Below, piece by piece: positions 36,899 through 46,957 of a stretch of 64,000 bases of DNA; position 1 is the first letter of the stretch, and every line of letters begins with the position of its first letter. The DNA comes from a filamentous cyanobacterium ESFC-1 (GTDB taxonomy: Bacteria; Cyanobacteriota; Cyanobacteriia; Cyanobacteriales; Spirulinaceae): contig KB904821.1 of the NCBI GenBank assembly GCA_000380225.1, forward strand, positions 2,676,956 through 2,740,955. Reading direction: 5' to 3'. Position numbers and translations under genes: made by a program. The notes under the pieces are model-generated. The model made no database searches. It was not told the DNA's origin and saw nothing but the letters and a program-made list of their open reading frames with translations.

Positions 36899-37684
36899 TT
36901 AGCGACGGGAAAAACGGAAGGTTTCGATGGATTGGGCGGTGAGAAAGATGCCCAAAAAGATGTAACTGGCAAATAAGACGATACTGCTGCTGTCAATTAT
37001 GCCCTGCACAAAGTTATTGTAATGTTTGAGTAGGGATAAATGGGTGAGTATTTCCCGAAAGGGACTGGCCACCCGGTCTGCGACTAAATCCACAATCCAC
37101 AGTAGTAACATTAAGGCAAAGGTCAGTAATCCTGAGAGGACGGTATTGTCGCACAGAGACGAGATAAACATCCCCAAGGATAAAATCGAGGTCGCGAGTA
37201 AAACAATGCCCAATAACGCCGATAATGGGACAGCAGGGGGCATGGGCGGGTCGGCACTGGCAAAGGCGATCGCCTCGTATAATAATATGGGCGCGATCGT
37301 AAACAGGGTAAAGGCTGTCACTGCCAGTAGTTTACCCACCGCAACCGACCAATTAGTCAACGGAGAGGTGGCGAGTAGTTCTAATGTACTGCGTTTGCGT
37401 TCTTCCACATACAGCCCCATCGACAGTAACGGGAAGATAAACAAAGCCAGTAAGCCTAAAATGCCGAAATAGCGCAGAATGAAAATATAAGGCACATCAA
37501 TCGCCCCTGGAATGCCTTGCTGTTCGATAAAGGCCACTTCCTGCAAGGTTTCGATTAAAATCCCAATCCAGAAAAATCCCGATAAAAACCAAAAAATTGC
37601 CGCTACGATGTAAGCAAAGGGTGAGGCAAAATAGCCTTGAAGTTCTTTTTGAAAAATAGCAAATATATTCGCGATCGCTGTCAT
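36899..37684 (-). CDS. ABC-2 type transporter permease
   Basis: A 261-residue membrane protein with six hydrophobic segments, resembling GldF-like ABC-2 permeases (IFQKELQGYFASPFAYIVAA at the start; LYVEERKRSTLELLATSPL in the middle, the conserved cytoplasmic motif). The matching ATPase gene is not adjacent on either side: adenylate kinase lies upstream and a convergent hydrolase downstream. The ATPase may be elsewhere. Confidence 0.82.
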   Translation of the reverse strand: MTAIANIFAIFQKELQGYFASPFAYIVAAIFWFLSGFFWIGILIETLQEVAFIEQQGIPGAIDVPYIFILRYFGILGLLALFIFPLLSMGLYVEERKRSTLELLATSPLTNWSVAVGKLLAVTAFTLFTIAPILLYEAIAFASADPPMPPAVPLSALLGIVLLATSILSLGMFISSLCDNTVLSGLLTFALMLLLWIVDLVADRVASPFREILTHLSLLKHYNNFVQGIIDSSSIVLFASYIFLGIFLTAQSIETFRFSRR

Positions 37685-37754
37685 TTTAGTTCTCAGTAAT
37701 CAGTTATCAGTGACCACTGCGGTGGCTTGTTACCCGTCCTTTTTGGTCGTGTTT

Positions 37755-38312
37755 TCAGGAAAAATCAGAGAGTTGTTGCCGAATTTCTGCTTCTACCGCA
37801 TCGGGGGGTTGATTTCCATTAACCCGCAGCAACTTTTGACGGGGTTCATAATACGCCAAAACGGGGATTGTCCGTTCTCTGAACAGTTCAAGACGACGCT
37901 GGATGATTTCTAGGGTATCATCGTGACGCGATCGCTCAATCGAGCGTTCTGCCATCACCGCTTCGTCCAACTGCAAGTAAATCGCCGTATCCAGCCTTTG
38001 GCCAAAATCTTCCAGTACAAAATCTAACTCCTCAGCTTGGAAGGCTGTGCGCGGATAACCTTCCATAATCCAACCATTTTGAGTATCTTCTTGCAACAAG
38101 CGCAACCGCATCAACTGAATCATCAACTCATCGGGAACTAACTCCCCGTGTTCCACATAGGGTTTAGCCTTTTTCCCTAAAAATGTATCCGACACGATAG
38201 CCTGACGCAATATCTCCCCCACTGAAATCCCCGGAATCCCCATACGGGAACACAATCGCTTTAACTGCGTTCCTTTCCCCGAACCCGGCCCCCCTAACAT
38301 AACCAATCTCAC
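37755..38312 (-). CDS. adk: Adenylate kinase
   Basis: Interconverts ATP and AMP with ADP. The 185-residue short form has the P-loop in MRLVMLGGPGSGKGTQ, the AMP-binding EGYPRTAFQAEELD, and SRHDDTLEIIQRRLELF in place of a long LID domain; no zinc-binding cysteines. Cyanobacteria often carry more than one adk gene; this one is not beside secY as in the ribosomal operon. Confidence 0.9.
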   Translation of the reverse strand: MRLVMLGGPGSGKGTQLKRLCSRMGIPGISVGEILRQAIVSDTFLGKKAKPYVEHGELVPDELMIQLMRLRLLQEDTQNGWIMEGYPRTAFQAEELDFVLEDFGQRLDTAIYLQLDEAVMAERSIERSRHDDTLEIIQRRLELFRERTIPVLAYYEPRQKLLRVNGNQPPDAVEAEIRQQLSDFS

Positions 38313-38489
38313 GATAATTAAATCTCCTTGTTGCGATCCTAGATAGTTATAACCTAATATAGCTGTACTCCGTTTCTACAAAGCCTTTTAGATCAAACCG
38401 CCATCTTTTTGTAAAGAATATAGCCAAACGGACTCATCTCAGGTTATGTTAATAAATTCGTGTATTGAGTTTAGACGGAACTAAATTTT

Positions 38490-39071
38490 ATGATCAAAAA
38501 TGACGCTTGGATAGCAGAAATGGCGAACAACGGAATGATTGCGCCTTTTGAATCTAAACAGATCCGCCGTATTAAAGATTTACCTGTTATCTCTTATGGT
38601 TTAAGTAGTTTTGGCTATGATATTAGACTTTCACCTGTCGAATTTCGTATATTCAAACATATTCCGGGAACCGTTGTCGATCCGAAAAACTTTAGTCCCG
38701 ACAATCTAGAATCGACACAACTTTATAGCGATGAAAGTGGGCAATATTTTATTCTCCCTGCTCATTCTTATGGGCTAGGTGTATCTTTAGAAAAGCTGGA
38801 TATTCCTAATAATGTTATTGTGATCTGCTTAGGAAAAAGCACTTATGCTCGTTGTGGCATAATAGCAAATGTTACGCCCGCCGAAGCAGCATGGCGAGGA
38901 TATTTAACCCTTGAATTTTCTAATTCATCGAGCGCAGATTGTCGAATTTATGCGAATGAAGGAATTGTGCAATTAATCTTTTTAGAAGGAAACCCTTGTG
39001 ATGTTAGTTATGAAGCCAGACAAGGAAAATATCAAGACCAACCTGCAAAAGTGACAATCGCTCGTATATAA
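38490..39071 (+). CDS. dcd: dCTP deaminase
   Basis: Converts dCTP to dUTP, feeding dUMP for thymidylate synthesis. The 193-residue protein shows the family signature LPVISYGLSSFGYDIRLSP near residue 27, GKSTYARCGI with the catalytic region, and TPAEAAWRGYLTLEFSNSS containing the catalytic Glu. It is followed on the same strand by thyX, so the two may form a functional pair in dTMP supply. Confidence 0.93.
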   Translation: MIKNDAWIAEMANNGMIAPFESKQIRRIKDLPVISYGLSSFGYDIRLSPVEFRIFKHIPGTVVDPKNFSPDNLESTQLYSDESGQYFILPAHSYGLGVSLEKLDIPNNVIVICLGKSTYARCGIIANVTPAEAAWRGYLTLEFSNSSSADCRIYANEGIVQLIFLEGNPCDVSYEARQGKYQDQPAKVTIARI

Positions 39072-39240
39072 GCAGCTTCAGCTAACATTAGAATTTGTAT
39101 ATTTTATGTCTATTCTGACAGACACGAACTTAAAACAAATTCTCCATTTTGATGAATCTCAATTGAGAAAATCATTACAGGTTTAGTTACCAGAGGATTC
39201 GGTAGAAGATAGAGTTTGTTGTAAAAACGTTTTTAAATTT

Positions 39241-41310
39241 ATGGATAAGTTTCGGATTGAAAAAATTGCCGCTACTCCCAACCCGCAACAAGTCATTTGG
39301 GCGGCAATGCACCAGGATTACTCGGAAAATTTGGTTTGGGATGAGCGAGAAAAATTCCCCGATGAAACCAAAGCGGGGGAGTTAGTCGTTAAATATTTAT
39401 TGGTAGGAGATAGGGGTCATTATGGCCCCTTAGAACACCCACAAATTACCCTCAATGTCGGCTATTTTCCCCATTCCATGATGCAGCAAGTTCGGACTCA
39501 TCGCGTCGGCGTTTCTTTCGATGTGCAATGTTTAGCTGGAGATACTGAAATCACCTTTCTTCAGGGTGGTGGAAGTTTATGCAAAATTAAAATTGCGACA
39601 CTCTATGATTTATGGAAAAATGGTGAAAAGGCAAACCGAGAACGCAAAATTAAAGGCCGAAAAGGAGAAGCACCAGGAACATATCGCCGTAACTGTCAAA
39701 AACGACTTCGCAAAATGAAATTACGGGTTTTAAACGAAGAAACCCAATATTTTGAGATTGGACACATTAAAGACGTTATGTGTCGTGGCATTCAACCGGT
39801 ATATCGAGTAACGCTTGAAGATGGTAAAGTTATTGACTGTACCCGGAATCATCGTTTCTTGACAGTCGAAGGTTGGCAAACGATGGAAATGGCTACAGGC
39901 TTACTTACGAATAATCAGCATCAAGTTATTGGACGGACAAAAGACTGCCAGTTTTTATGTAATGGTAAAGTGGTGCAAGGTATTGAGCGACCTGAAGCAC
40001 TCTATACTCAAAAAAATTGGTTAATTGAACAAAGAAACAATGGTGTTAATGCCAACACTATTGCTCAACAATGTAACGTCAGTTCTAGTACCATCCGACA
40101 ATGGGCTAAACATCATGATATAGACTTGCCATCGGGTCACCAGCAGGGAATCAAAACTGTTGTTGGAAATGGCTGCTATCGAGACAAATTATGGTTAGAG
40201 ATACAACTCAACCAAGGACTTTATGCTGATGAAATTGCAGAAATTGCAGGTTGTTCTGTAGAAAGTATCAAGAAATGGGTTTATAAACATAACCTCAAAC
40301 TAAATAAACGGAAAAAAGGAACGCAAAAACCCTGGAATAAAAATAATGGTGGATATCAGCTTCAGCTTTCACCTGAATCAATAGAAAAGCGGCGAGAAAA
40401 TGCCAGAAAATATACGATGCGCGGACAAGATTCTAACTTTTGGCGGGGAGGAGTTTCCAGAGAGAGAGAGAAAATTGGCGCATGGACTCGTCAGCTTGCT
40501 CCTCAAGTTCATGAAAAGTATAACTATATTTGTCAGCGCTGTGGAGTTCGCGGTGGTAAATTAGAAGCACACCATCTTATTCCTGTCTATGCCGATGAAT
40601 CATTGGGCTATGACTTTGATAATCTTGTGACTTTATGCAAAGACTGTCATGCTTATATTCATCACAATCATCTAGAAGCAGAGTTTGCTGAAACATTTTC
40701 ACCCACGACAGTTACGCAAAGTTGGCCTAAAAAACCTGTATCAAAAGGCCATAAACTAACCTGTCATCCTGTCAAAGTTATTGATGTACAGTACCTTGGC
40801 GAACAAGAAACCTATGATATCGAAGTAGAAGGTCCTTGGCATAATTTCGTGGCGAATGGGATTGTTGTTCATAATTCTAACCGCTATACAGGACAGCGGA
40901 TTGTGGATGTCGCTAACCGAAAGCGAGAAGTTGAAGATGTATTTTACTTGCGTCCCGTGGGGAAATATACAAACCGTCAGGGGAAAAAATATGAATACAC
41001 AACTGAACAGCGAAAAGGTGATTTAGATTGGTGCATTCAAGCTTGTCAGCGGTATGCAGAACATCTTGAAAATGGGATGTCGGAAGAACACGCAAGGGGA
41101 ATTATTCCCTTTGATGTGCGGCAACATTTCGTGCTAAGTTGCAATACGCGATCGCTGATGCACTTACTTGATTTACGCTGGAAAAAAGATGCTCAATTAG
41201 AAGCACAAAAGTTCTGCGAATTGTTGTATCTTCAGTTTGAAGATTGGTGTCCGGCGATCGCGCAATGGTATAAAGAAAATAGAGCTAAAAAAGCCAAATT
41301 ATCGCCGTAG
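39241..41310 (+). CDS. thyX: ThyX, flavin-dependent thymidylate synthase, with intein
   Basis: Makes dTMP from dUMP using FAD and methylene-tetrahydrofolate. The 689-residue precursor has a ThyX N-part (residues 1-96, ending MMQQVRTHRVGVSFDVQ with the RHR-type motif as RTHR), an intein at 97-545, and a ThyX C-part (546-689, SNRYTGQRIVDVANRKREVE). Spliced length would be 240 residues, normal for ThyX. The insertion falls inside the substrate-binding region, so activity requires splicing. Neighbouring dcd supplies its substrate route. Confidence 0.92.
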   Translation: MDKFRIEKIAATPNPQQVIWAAMHQDYSENLVWDEREKFPDETKAGELVVKYLLVGDRGHYGPLEHPQITLNVGYFPHSMMQQVRTHRVGVSFDVQCLAGDTEITFLQGGGSLCKIKIATLYDLWKNGEKANRERKIKGRKGEAPGTYRRNCQKRLRKMKLRVLNEETQYFEIGHIKDVMCRGIQPVYRVTLEDGKVIDCTRNHRFLTVEGWQTMEMATGLLTNNQHQVIGRTKDCQFLCNGKVVQGIERPEALYTQKNWLIEQRNNGVNANTIAQQCNVSSSTIRQWAKHHDIDLPSGHQQGIKTVVGNGCYRDKLWLEIQLNQGLYADEIAEIAGCSVESIKKWVYKHNLKLNKRKKGTQKPWNKNNGGYQLQLSPESIEKRRENARKYTMRGQDSNFWRGGVSREREKIGAWTRQLAPQVHEKYNYICQRCGVRGGKLEAHHLIPVYADESLGYDFDNLVTLCKDCHAYIHHNHLEAEFAETFSPTTVTQSWPKKPVSKGHKLTCHPVKVIDVQYLGEQETYDIEVEGPWHNFVANGIVVHNSNRYTGQRIVDVANRKREVEDVFYLRPVGKYTNRQGKKYEYTTEQRKGDLDWCIQACQRYAEHLENGMSEEHARGIIPFDVRQHFVLSCNTRSLMHLLDLRWKKDAQLEAQKFCELLYLQFEDWCPAIAQWYKENRAKKAKLSP
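39529..40875 (+). mobile_element. Intein with HNH endonuclease inside thyX
   Basis: Residues 97-545 of the ThyX precursor. Splice signals are present: Cys97 in CLAGDTEITFL, a B-block CTRNHRFLTVEGW, an F-block VIDVQYLGEQETYDIEVEG and the C-terminal GIVVHN with Ser546 as the +1 residue. Between them are two helix-turn-helix-like units (residues about 260-297 and 314-355), a NUMOD-like RGQDSNFWRGG, and an HNH nuclease (CQRCGVRGGK, AHHLIPVYADE, LCKDCHAYIHHN). It looks splicing- and homing-competent. Confidence 0.88.
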
Positions 41311-41317
41311 GTTGGGG

Positions 41318-42697
41318 TCAAGAAAACCAGCGACGGCAAAGGCTGTACCAGGTTTCGCGCCAGGCTTTCAGGCGTTTCTGGGACGATCGCGCTCTTTGTT
41401 GATACGCGATCGCGCTTTCGGGTAAAATAGCGCCTAGACTGGGGGCGATCGCGCTGAGTTTTGCCAGTTGTTTGAGCTTTAGTCGTTGCTGGATTGCCAA
41501 AGCGACAAGATTAATAATCTCAGCCCCATCTTGCCCTAAAACTTTTGCCCCCAAAATCTCGCCATTTTCTCGTAAAATCAGCTTAATAAAACCGTCATTA
41601 GCTTCTGCGATAATCGCTTGGGCATTTTGCTTGAAAAAGTGACGAATTACCATAACCTGCTTGCCATAACGCTGTCGGGCTTGGGCTTCACTCAGTCCCA
41701 CAGAAGCGAAATTGGGTTCAGTGAAAATTGCCCAAGGTAGGGGGCGGTAGTCTATCTGAAATCTCGGCCAGAACAGCGCATTTTTGAGCGCTACGGTGGC
41801 TTCAGCTTGCGCCAGGTGGGGGAGACGATAACCGCCCCCCAAGCTGCCACAGGCGTAGATTTGGCGGTTGGTGGTTTGTAGTTTCTCGTTGACTTGTAGT
41901 TGATTTTGGTACAGTTGAACCCCCACCCCTTCCAGGTTTAAGCCCTCGATGTGGGGGTGAGTTTCAGCCGCAACAATCGTGCAAGATGCCTCTATCGCGG
42001 TGTCTCCCAGTTGCAGCCAGGGTTGATTGTCGATGATTTGGACTTGGTGGATGGGGCTGTTGGTGAGGATTTGGATTCCTTGGGCTTCCAGGTGGGCTTG
42101 TAGCCAACGCACGATTTCTGCGTCTTCTAGGGGTAACAAGCTCGATTCTGCCACCGCTAGAATAATGTTTTTGCCGAAATGGGTTAAGATTTGGGCGATT
42201 TCGAGGGCGAGGGGGCTACTACCCAGGAGGGTAATTTTATCGGGGAGGGCTTCGAGGTTAGGGATTTGCCATAAATCCGTCGGGGTGAGGGCTTTGAGGG
42301 GAATATCGCCGTTTAAACGGGGGAGGGTGAAGCGAGAACCTGTGGCGAGGAGATAAGAGCGCGATCGCAACCGTCTATGATTGATAATAAAGGCTTGTTG
42401 CGGCAGACGACAAAATTCTCCTTGGCCGCTGATAATGTCTACCCCCAACACCGCCAAGGCTTCCAGGGCGTTTTCTTGGGCGTAGGTAGCGACGTTATGA
42501 TGAGCATGGGCGATCGCGTCTTCCCAAGAATCCCCATTTTGAATACAATGGCGCAAACTGCGACTGTAGAGCGCATCGTCATTGGCACTCATCCCTTGTT
42601 CAACCAAAGCAACCCGCGCATTCAAAGCAATCGCGCTGGCTGCGGCATAGCGTCCGGCTGCACTACCGCCGATAATGACAAGATCGTAGTCTAGCAT
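41318..42697 (-). CDS. FAD/NAD(P) oxidoreductase lacking redox cysteines
   Basis: A 459-residue protein with the class I pyridine nucleotide-disulfide oxidoreductase fold: FAD-binding LVIIGGSAAGRYAAASA, ATGSRFTLP, an NAD(P)-binding ITLLGSSPLALEIAQIL, and YACGSLGGGYRLPHLAQAEA. The usual CxxxxC redox pair after the first strand is absent (EQGMSANDDALYSRS), and the C-terminal His-Glu motif is replaced by LSAIAPSLGAILPES. It therefore cannot act as a standard dihydrolipoamide or mercuric reductase; actual reaction unknown. Confidence 0.82.
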   Translation of the reverse strand: MLDYDLVIIGGSAAGRYAAASAIALNARVALVEQGMSANDDALYSRSLRHCIQNGDSWEDAIAHAHHNVATYAQENALEALAVLGVDIISGQGEFCRLPQQAFIINHRRLRSRSYLLATGSRFTLPRLNGDIPLKALTPTDLWQIPNLEALPDKITLLGSSPLALEIAQILTHFGKNIILAVAESSLLPLEDAEIVRWLQAHLEAQGIQILTNSPIHQVQIIDNQPWLQLGDTAIEASCTIVAAETHPHIEGLNLEGVGVQLYQNQLQVNEKLQTTNRQIYACGSLGGGYRLPHLAQAEATVALKNALFWPRFQIDYRPLPWAIFTEPNFASVGLSEAQARQRYGKQVMVIRHFFKQNAQAIIAEANDGFIKLILRENGEILGAKVLGQDGAEIINLVALAIQQRLKLKQLAKLSAIAPSLGAILPESAIAYQQRARSSQKRLKAWRETWYSLCRRWFS

Positions 42698-42857
42698 TCA
42701 GATGGGTTGGGCAATGTACTCAATCTAGGGTAGGCGATCGCGCTTCCCTTTGGCCGGAGTTGCGGCTTTTTCTCAGAAGTGTATTGAGTCACTAGACGCA
42801 AATAAGAGAGAGGTTATAGTTGAGGAATCAGTTTTACAAGCAGCTTGATTTCTCTCC

Positions 42858-44219
42858 ATGTGTTTAGATATCCGCGACTTTTTTCGTGCCACTGACCCAG
42901 GTAAAACTTTGATGATAGCTGACCCGGAAGACCGCAAGTATTATATCGATTTTTCGACGGTACGCGGGGGCGAAATTATCGAAGAAATGCAAAGCACAAT
43001 CTCGTTTTTCTCGCCAAATGAACCGACTTGTACGTTGTTTACGGGTCACATTGGCTGCGGCAAATCAACGGAGTTGCGACGGTTGCAGGAGGAATTGAAA
43101 AAAGACGGTTTTGAGGTGGTGTATTTCGAGTCGAGTGAAGACTTGGAAATGGCTGATGTGGATATTAGTGATATTTTACTCGCGATCGCGAAACGGGTGA
43201 GCGAAAGTTTAACCGGAATTGTAATACCCGAACCCAATCGTCTCAGAGGGTTTATTGATGGCGCGATTAATCTCCTCAACTCCGAAGTCACGGGATTGGA
43301 CTTTAGCGTGAAACCGCCCGGAATAGGGCAAGAAGTGGGCTTAAAAATTAATAACAGCGAGTTTTCCCTGGGTTTTGGCATTGGGAAGATTGCCACAACC
43401 ATTAAAAATGATGCCAATCTGCGAACGAAAATCAATCAATTTCTCGGCCCCCAGAAAACCCAGTTGATTGAAGCGATTAATCAAGAATTATTAGAACCCG
43501 CGATCGCGAAACTCAAAGAACAAGGTAAAACAGGATTAGTTGTTATTGTTGATAACCTCGACCGCATCGAAAATCGTCAAAAACCCTGGGGTCGTCCGCA
43601 ACAGGAATATCTCTTTGTAGACCAAGCCGAATCCCTCAAGAAACTCCAATGCCATTTGGTTTATACAATGCCCTTGGCGTTGAAATTCTCTAGCGATTAC
43701 GGCAACTTAATCGAACACTTCGACGACGACCCCAAGATGTTACCGATGGTTCCGGTCAAAATGAAGGATGGAACTTGGTGCGATGAGGGTTTGGCGTTGC
43801 TGCGTCAGATGGTTTTAGCCCGTGCTTTTCCGAATCTGGATGAGGTGCAGCGAGAAAGCAAAATCTCCGAAATATTTGAAGATGCAGCCGCTTTAGACCG
43901 TTTATGCGCCGTGAGTGGCGGTCATGTGCGGGATTTATTGCGTTTGCTGAGGATGTGGATTCAAAAAGACCGCAAGTTGACCCTGAAAAAAGCAACCCTC
44001 GAAACCGTGGTCAGCAATCGCCGCAACGAAATAGTAATACCCATTAATGAGCCAGAATGGGAACTACTACGGGAAGTCCAACAAAACAAAGACGTTAGTG
44101 GCGATGAGAGTTATGAAATTCTGATTCGCTCTCGTTTAGTATTTGAATATCGCTACAAAGGCGAATTCTGGTTTGACGTTAATCCTATCCTCGCAGATGC
44201 CCCTGAGTTGCAGTTATGA
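42858..44219 (+). CDS. P-loop ATPase upstream of STAND protein
   Basis: A 453-residue ATP-binding protein. Walker A is FTGHIGCGKSTELRRLQ at about residues 54-70 and Walker B is GLVVIVDNLDRI at about 228-239; a C-terminal winged-helix-like part follows. The N-terminus lacks a signal. It overlaps the next gene by 4 bp (ATGA), so the two are translationally coupled. Pairing with a STAND ATPase suggests a signalling or conflict module, which is inference only. Confidence 0.8.
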   Translation: MCLDIRDFFRATDPGKTLMIADPEDRKYYIDFSTVRGGEIIEEMQSTISFFSPNEPTCTLFTGHIGCGKSTELRRLQEELKKDGFEVVYFESSEDLEMADVDISDILLAIAKRVSESLTGIVIPEPNRLRGFIDGAINLLNSEVTGLDFSVKPPGIGQEVGLKINNSEFSLGFGIGKIATTIKNDANLRTKINQFLGPQKTQLIEAINQELLEPAIAKLKEQGKTGLVVIVDNLDRIENRQKPWGRPQQEYLFVDQAESLKKLQCHLVYTMPLALKFSSDYGNLIEHFDDDPKMLPMVPVKMKDGTWCDEGLALLRQMVLARAFPNLDEVQRESKISEIFEDAAALDRLCAVSGGHVRDLLRLLRMWIQKDRKLTLKKATLETVVSNRRNEIVIPINEPEWELLREVQQNKDVSGDESYEILIRSRLVFEYRYKGEFWFDVNPILADAPELQL

Positions 44220-46957
44220 GCAATTCCTCCTCCTTCGACGAAATTTTTATCTCCAACCAAGAAACCCTAGAAGAACTGGCTTGGTCGCTAGAGGCTGAGG
44301 TGGGTCACTTTACCCTGTTTCTGGCTCACTGCAACTATACAGGCTGGCATGAATTTTTAATCGAGAAACTGTGCGAAACCACGAATCTCAATATCGAGTT
44401 GTTGAGGGTACAACCCCAGGAAAAAACCCTACTCAATCGCATTCAGGATGAGATGCAAAGGCAGTCTCCCGATGTTTTGATGATTTTGGGTCTGGAGGGA
44501 GTAATTGACCGTGAGGGCTTGCTCAGTCGTGCGAATCAAGTACGCGAAAATTTCCCGCAACACTTTTCTTTTCCGGTCGTTTTTTGGGTCAATGATGAAG
44601 TAATAGAAACCTTGCAACGGTCTGCACCGGATTTAGAGAGTTGGGCGACAACAATCCGGTTTGAGATTGCCCCCACAACCCTGAAACGGGAGTTACAACA
44701 GCAGTTGGATGATTTGTTTGAGTTGCTGTTGGCGTGGGGCGACCGAATTTTTACTCAGCCTTTGCCCCTAGAGGAAGTTTTAACCCTATCGCTAGAGGAA
44801 CTACAAGCGGCGCAACAGGACTTACAACATCACCTCGACCCAACCTTAGAAGCGGGTTTACAGTTCGCATTGGCGTTGATGGCATATCGCCGCCAAAATC
44901 TAGAAACAGCCTTGACTTACTATCGTCACAGTCTGACCATCTGGCAGCAATTCCCCAATCCCGCACAACAAGCGGTGGTGCTGTTTTATCTGGGGGTGTG
45001 CGGGCTGTATCAAGCCAGAGTCAATTCTGCGATGGCTCAAGAGTCGTTAGAACAAGCGCAACGAGATTTTGAGCAATGTCTCCAGGTTTGCGAAGACGCG
45101 GGACAACTCGATTGGGTTGCTCGTTTTATCAATCCTTTGGGAGAGGTGCTACAAACCCTGGAAGCTTGGGACGACCTCGCAATAATAGCACAGCATTCTC
45201 TCGCACTTCAGCAACAGCATAATGATTCAGTCCGTTTGGCTAAGGCGTTGGGTTATTTGGCCAATGTGGCATTACAAAACCAAGAGTATCAAAAAGCGAA
45301 AGCCCAAGCCCAACAAGGCTTAGAAATTCTTGGGACTGTTACCAGTACACTACAGCAACCGCATCTTTATCTCTTGTTGGCAAAAGCTGAGATTCAACTT
45401 GGTGAAACTGAAGCCGCAATTAGCAATCTCGAAAAAGCAAAACAACTCGGTTCGTACCATCAACTCCAGCCCTATCTAGAGATTTTAAAAACCTTGCGGG
45501 GGGTTTATTTCCAGCAAAAGCAATACTTCAAAGCCTTTGAGACGAAAATAGAACAGCAATGGCTAGAGCAGCAGTGTGGTTTACGAGCGTTTGTGGGGGC
45601 GGGACGCATCCGACCCGGACGCATCGCAAGGGCGAATCTTGCCTCGATTGTAACGCCAGAAACCGTTGCCCAAGAAATTGCCGCTTTTGGGTGGACGCAA
45701 AAAGTCGAGGCGTTGCGAGACCGCATTGGGCGCAATGATAGCAAACTAACTGTACTCCACGGGCCGTCAGGAGTGGGGAAAAGTTCCTTGATTGAGGCGG
45801 GTCTTGTCCCAGATTTGCTACAAAAGCCGATTGGGACGCGAACAGTTTTAGCGGTGGTGATGCGGGTTTATGGGGATTGGGTGGCGGAGTTGGGGCGCTT
45901 GCTGGTGTGGATGGTAGACCAACCTGTAGATGCGCCTGCATGCGCTTTGCCTTTAAACACAACAGACGATATTTTGAGTCAGGTGCGGCAAAATGCTGAG
46001 AATAATCAGTTAACGGTTCTGATTTTTGACCAGTTTGAGGAGTTTTTCTTTGTAAATTCCAATCCGACGCAATGGCGCGAGTTTTTTGAGTTTATCGGTC
46101 AATGTCTGGAAATATTGCCTGTCAAGGTCATTTTGTCCTTGCGGGAGGATTATATTCACTTCTTGCTGGAGTGCAATCGCCTTCAAAGTTTGAAAGCCGT
46201 GGGGAACGATATCCTCTCGAAGAATGTGTTGTATCGGTTGGGGGATTTGTCTCAAGGGGAAGCCCGGCAGATTATTGAGGAGTTGACCCAACGAGCGAAT
46301 TTCCCTCTCGAATCCCAACTGATTGAACAACTGGTGAAAGATTTGGCGAATGATGCCGAAGAAGTGCGCCCGATTGAGTTGCAAATTGTGGGGGCGCAAC
46401 TCCAAGCCGAACAGATTACCACTCTGGCGGAATACCAGAAAGAAGGTAATAAAACCGAGTTGGTAAAGCGGTATCTCGGTGCGGTGGTGGCTGATTGTGG
46501 CGAGGAAAACCAACAACTGGCTAATTTCGTTCTGTATTTGCTGACCGACGAACAAGGAACGCGACCCCTCAAAACTCACGACCAGTTACAGCAGGAGTTG
46601 ACAATATTATTTCAAACTCTGGCAGTTCAGGAGAAATCAGATACCCAAACCCTCGATTTGGTTTTAAAGATTTTGGTGGGGTCGGGGTTGGTGTTGTTGT
46701 TACCGGAAAAGCCCGAAGACCGTTATCAGTTGGTACACGACTATTTAGCTGATTTTATCCGGCAGCAACAAAAGCCACTGAGAGAACAATTAGTCCAAGA
46801 GCGAGAGCAACGGCAAAAAGCAGAAGCCAGTTTAAACCAACTTGAGCAACAACAGCAACACGCAAAAGCTGAACTGGCTAAAACTCAAAAGCAATCTCGT
46901 CGCATCAAAAAAGTGATGACTGCGGTAACAGCGTTGAGTGTAGGTTTTATATTGTGA
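44216..46957 (+). CDS. TPR-STAND NTPase, truncated before WD40
   Basis: A 913-residue protein. Residues 1-180 form a conserved cyanobacterial N-terminal domain (LFLAHCNYTGWHEFLIEKL), 180-450 hold TPR-like helices, and 490-860 a STAND ATPase (nSTAND1) with VLHGPSGVGKSSLIEAGLVP at about 513 and LTVLIFDQFEEFF as Walker B. A coiled coil at 850-900 leads to the start of a membrane helix (VMTAVTALSVGFIL), where the frame stops. The WD40 repeats that normally follow are in another frame at 46954. Confidence 0.82.
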   Translation: MSNSSSFDEIFISNQETLEELAWSLEAEVGHFTLFLAHCNYTGWHEFLIEKLCETTNLNIELLRVQPQEKTLLNRIQDEMQRQSPDVLMILGLEGVIDREGLLSRANQVRENFPQHFSFPVVFWVNDEVIETLQRSAPDLESWATTIRFEIAPTTLKRELQQQLDDLFELLLAWGDRIFTQPLPLEEVLTLSLEELQAAQQDLQHHLDPTLEAGLQFALALMAYRRQNLETALTYYRHSLTIWQQFPNPAQQAVVLFYLGVCGLYQARVNSAMAQESLEQAQRDFEQCLQVCEDAGQLDWVARFINPLGEVLQTLEAWDDLAIIAQHSLALQQQHNDSVRLAKALGYLANVALQNQEYQKAKAQAQQGLEILGTVTSTLQQPHLYLLLAKAEIQLGETEAAISNLEKAKQLGSYHQLQPYLEILKTLRGVYFQQKQYFKAFETKIEQQWLEQQCGLRAFVGAGRIRPGRIARANLASIVTPETVAQEIAAFGWTQKVEALRDRIGRNDSKLTVLHGPSGVGKSSLIEAGLVPDLLQKPIGTRTVLAVVMRVYGDWVAELGRLLVWMVDQPVDAPACALPLNTTDDILSQVRQNAENNQLTVLIFDQFEEFFFVNSNPTQWREFFEFIGQCLEILPVKVILSLREDYIHFLLECNRLQSLKAVGNDILSKNVLYRLGDLSQGEARQIIEELTQRANFPLESQLIEQLVKDLANDAEEVRPIELQIVGAQLQAEQITTLAEYQKEGNKTELVKRYLGAVVADCGEENQQLANFVLYLLTDEQGTRPLKTHDQLQQELTILFQTLAVQEKSDTQTLDLVLKILVGSGLVLLLPEKPEDRYQLVHDYLADFIRQQQKPLREQLVQEREQRQKAEASLNQLEQQQQHAKAELAKTQKQSRRIKKVMTAVTALSVGFIL

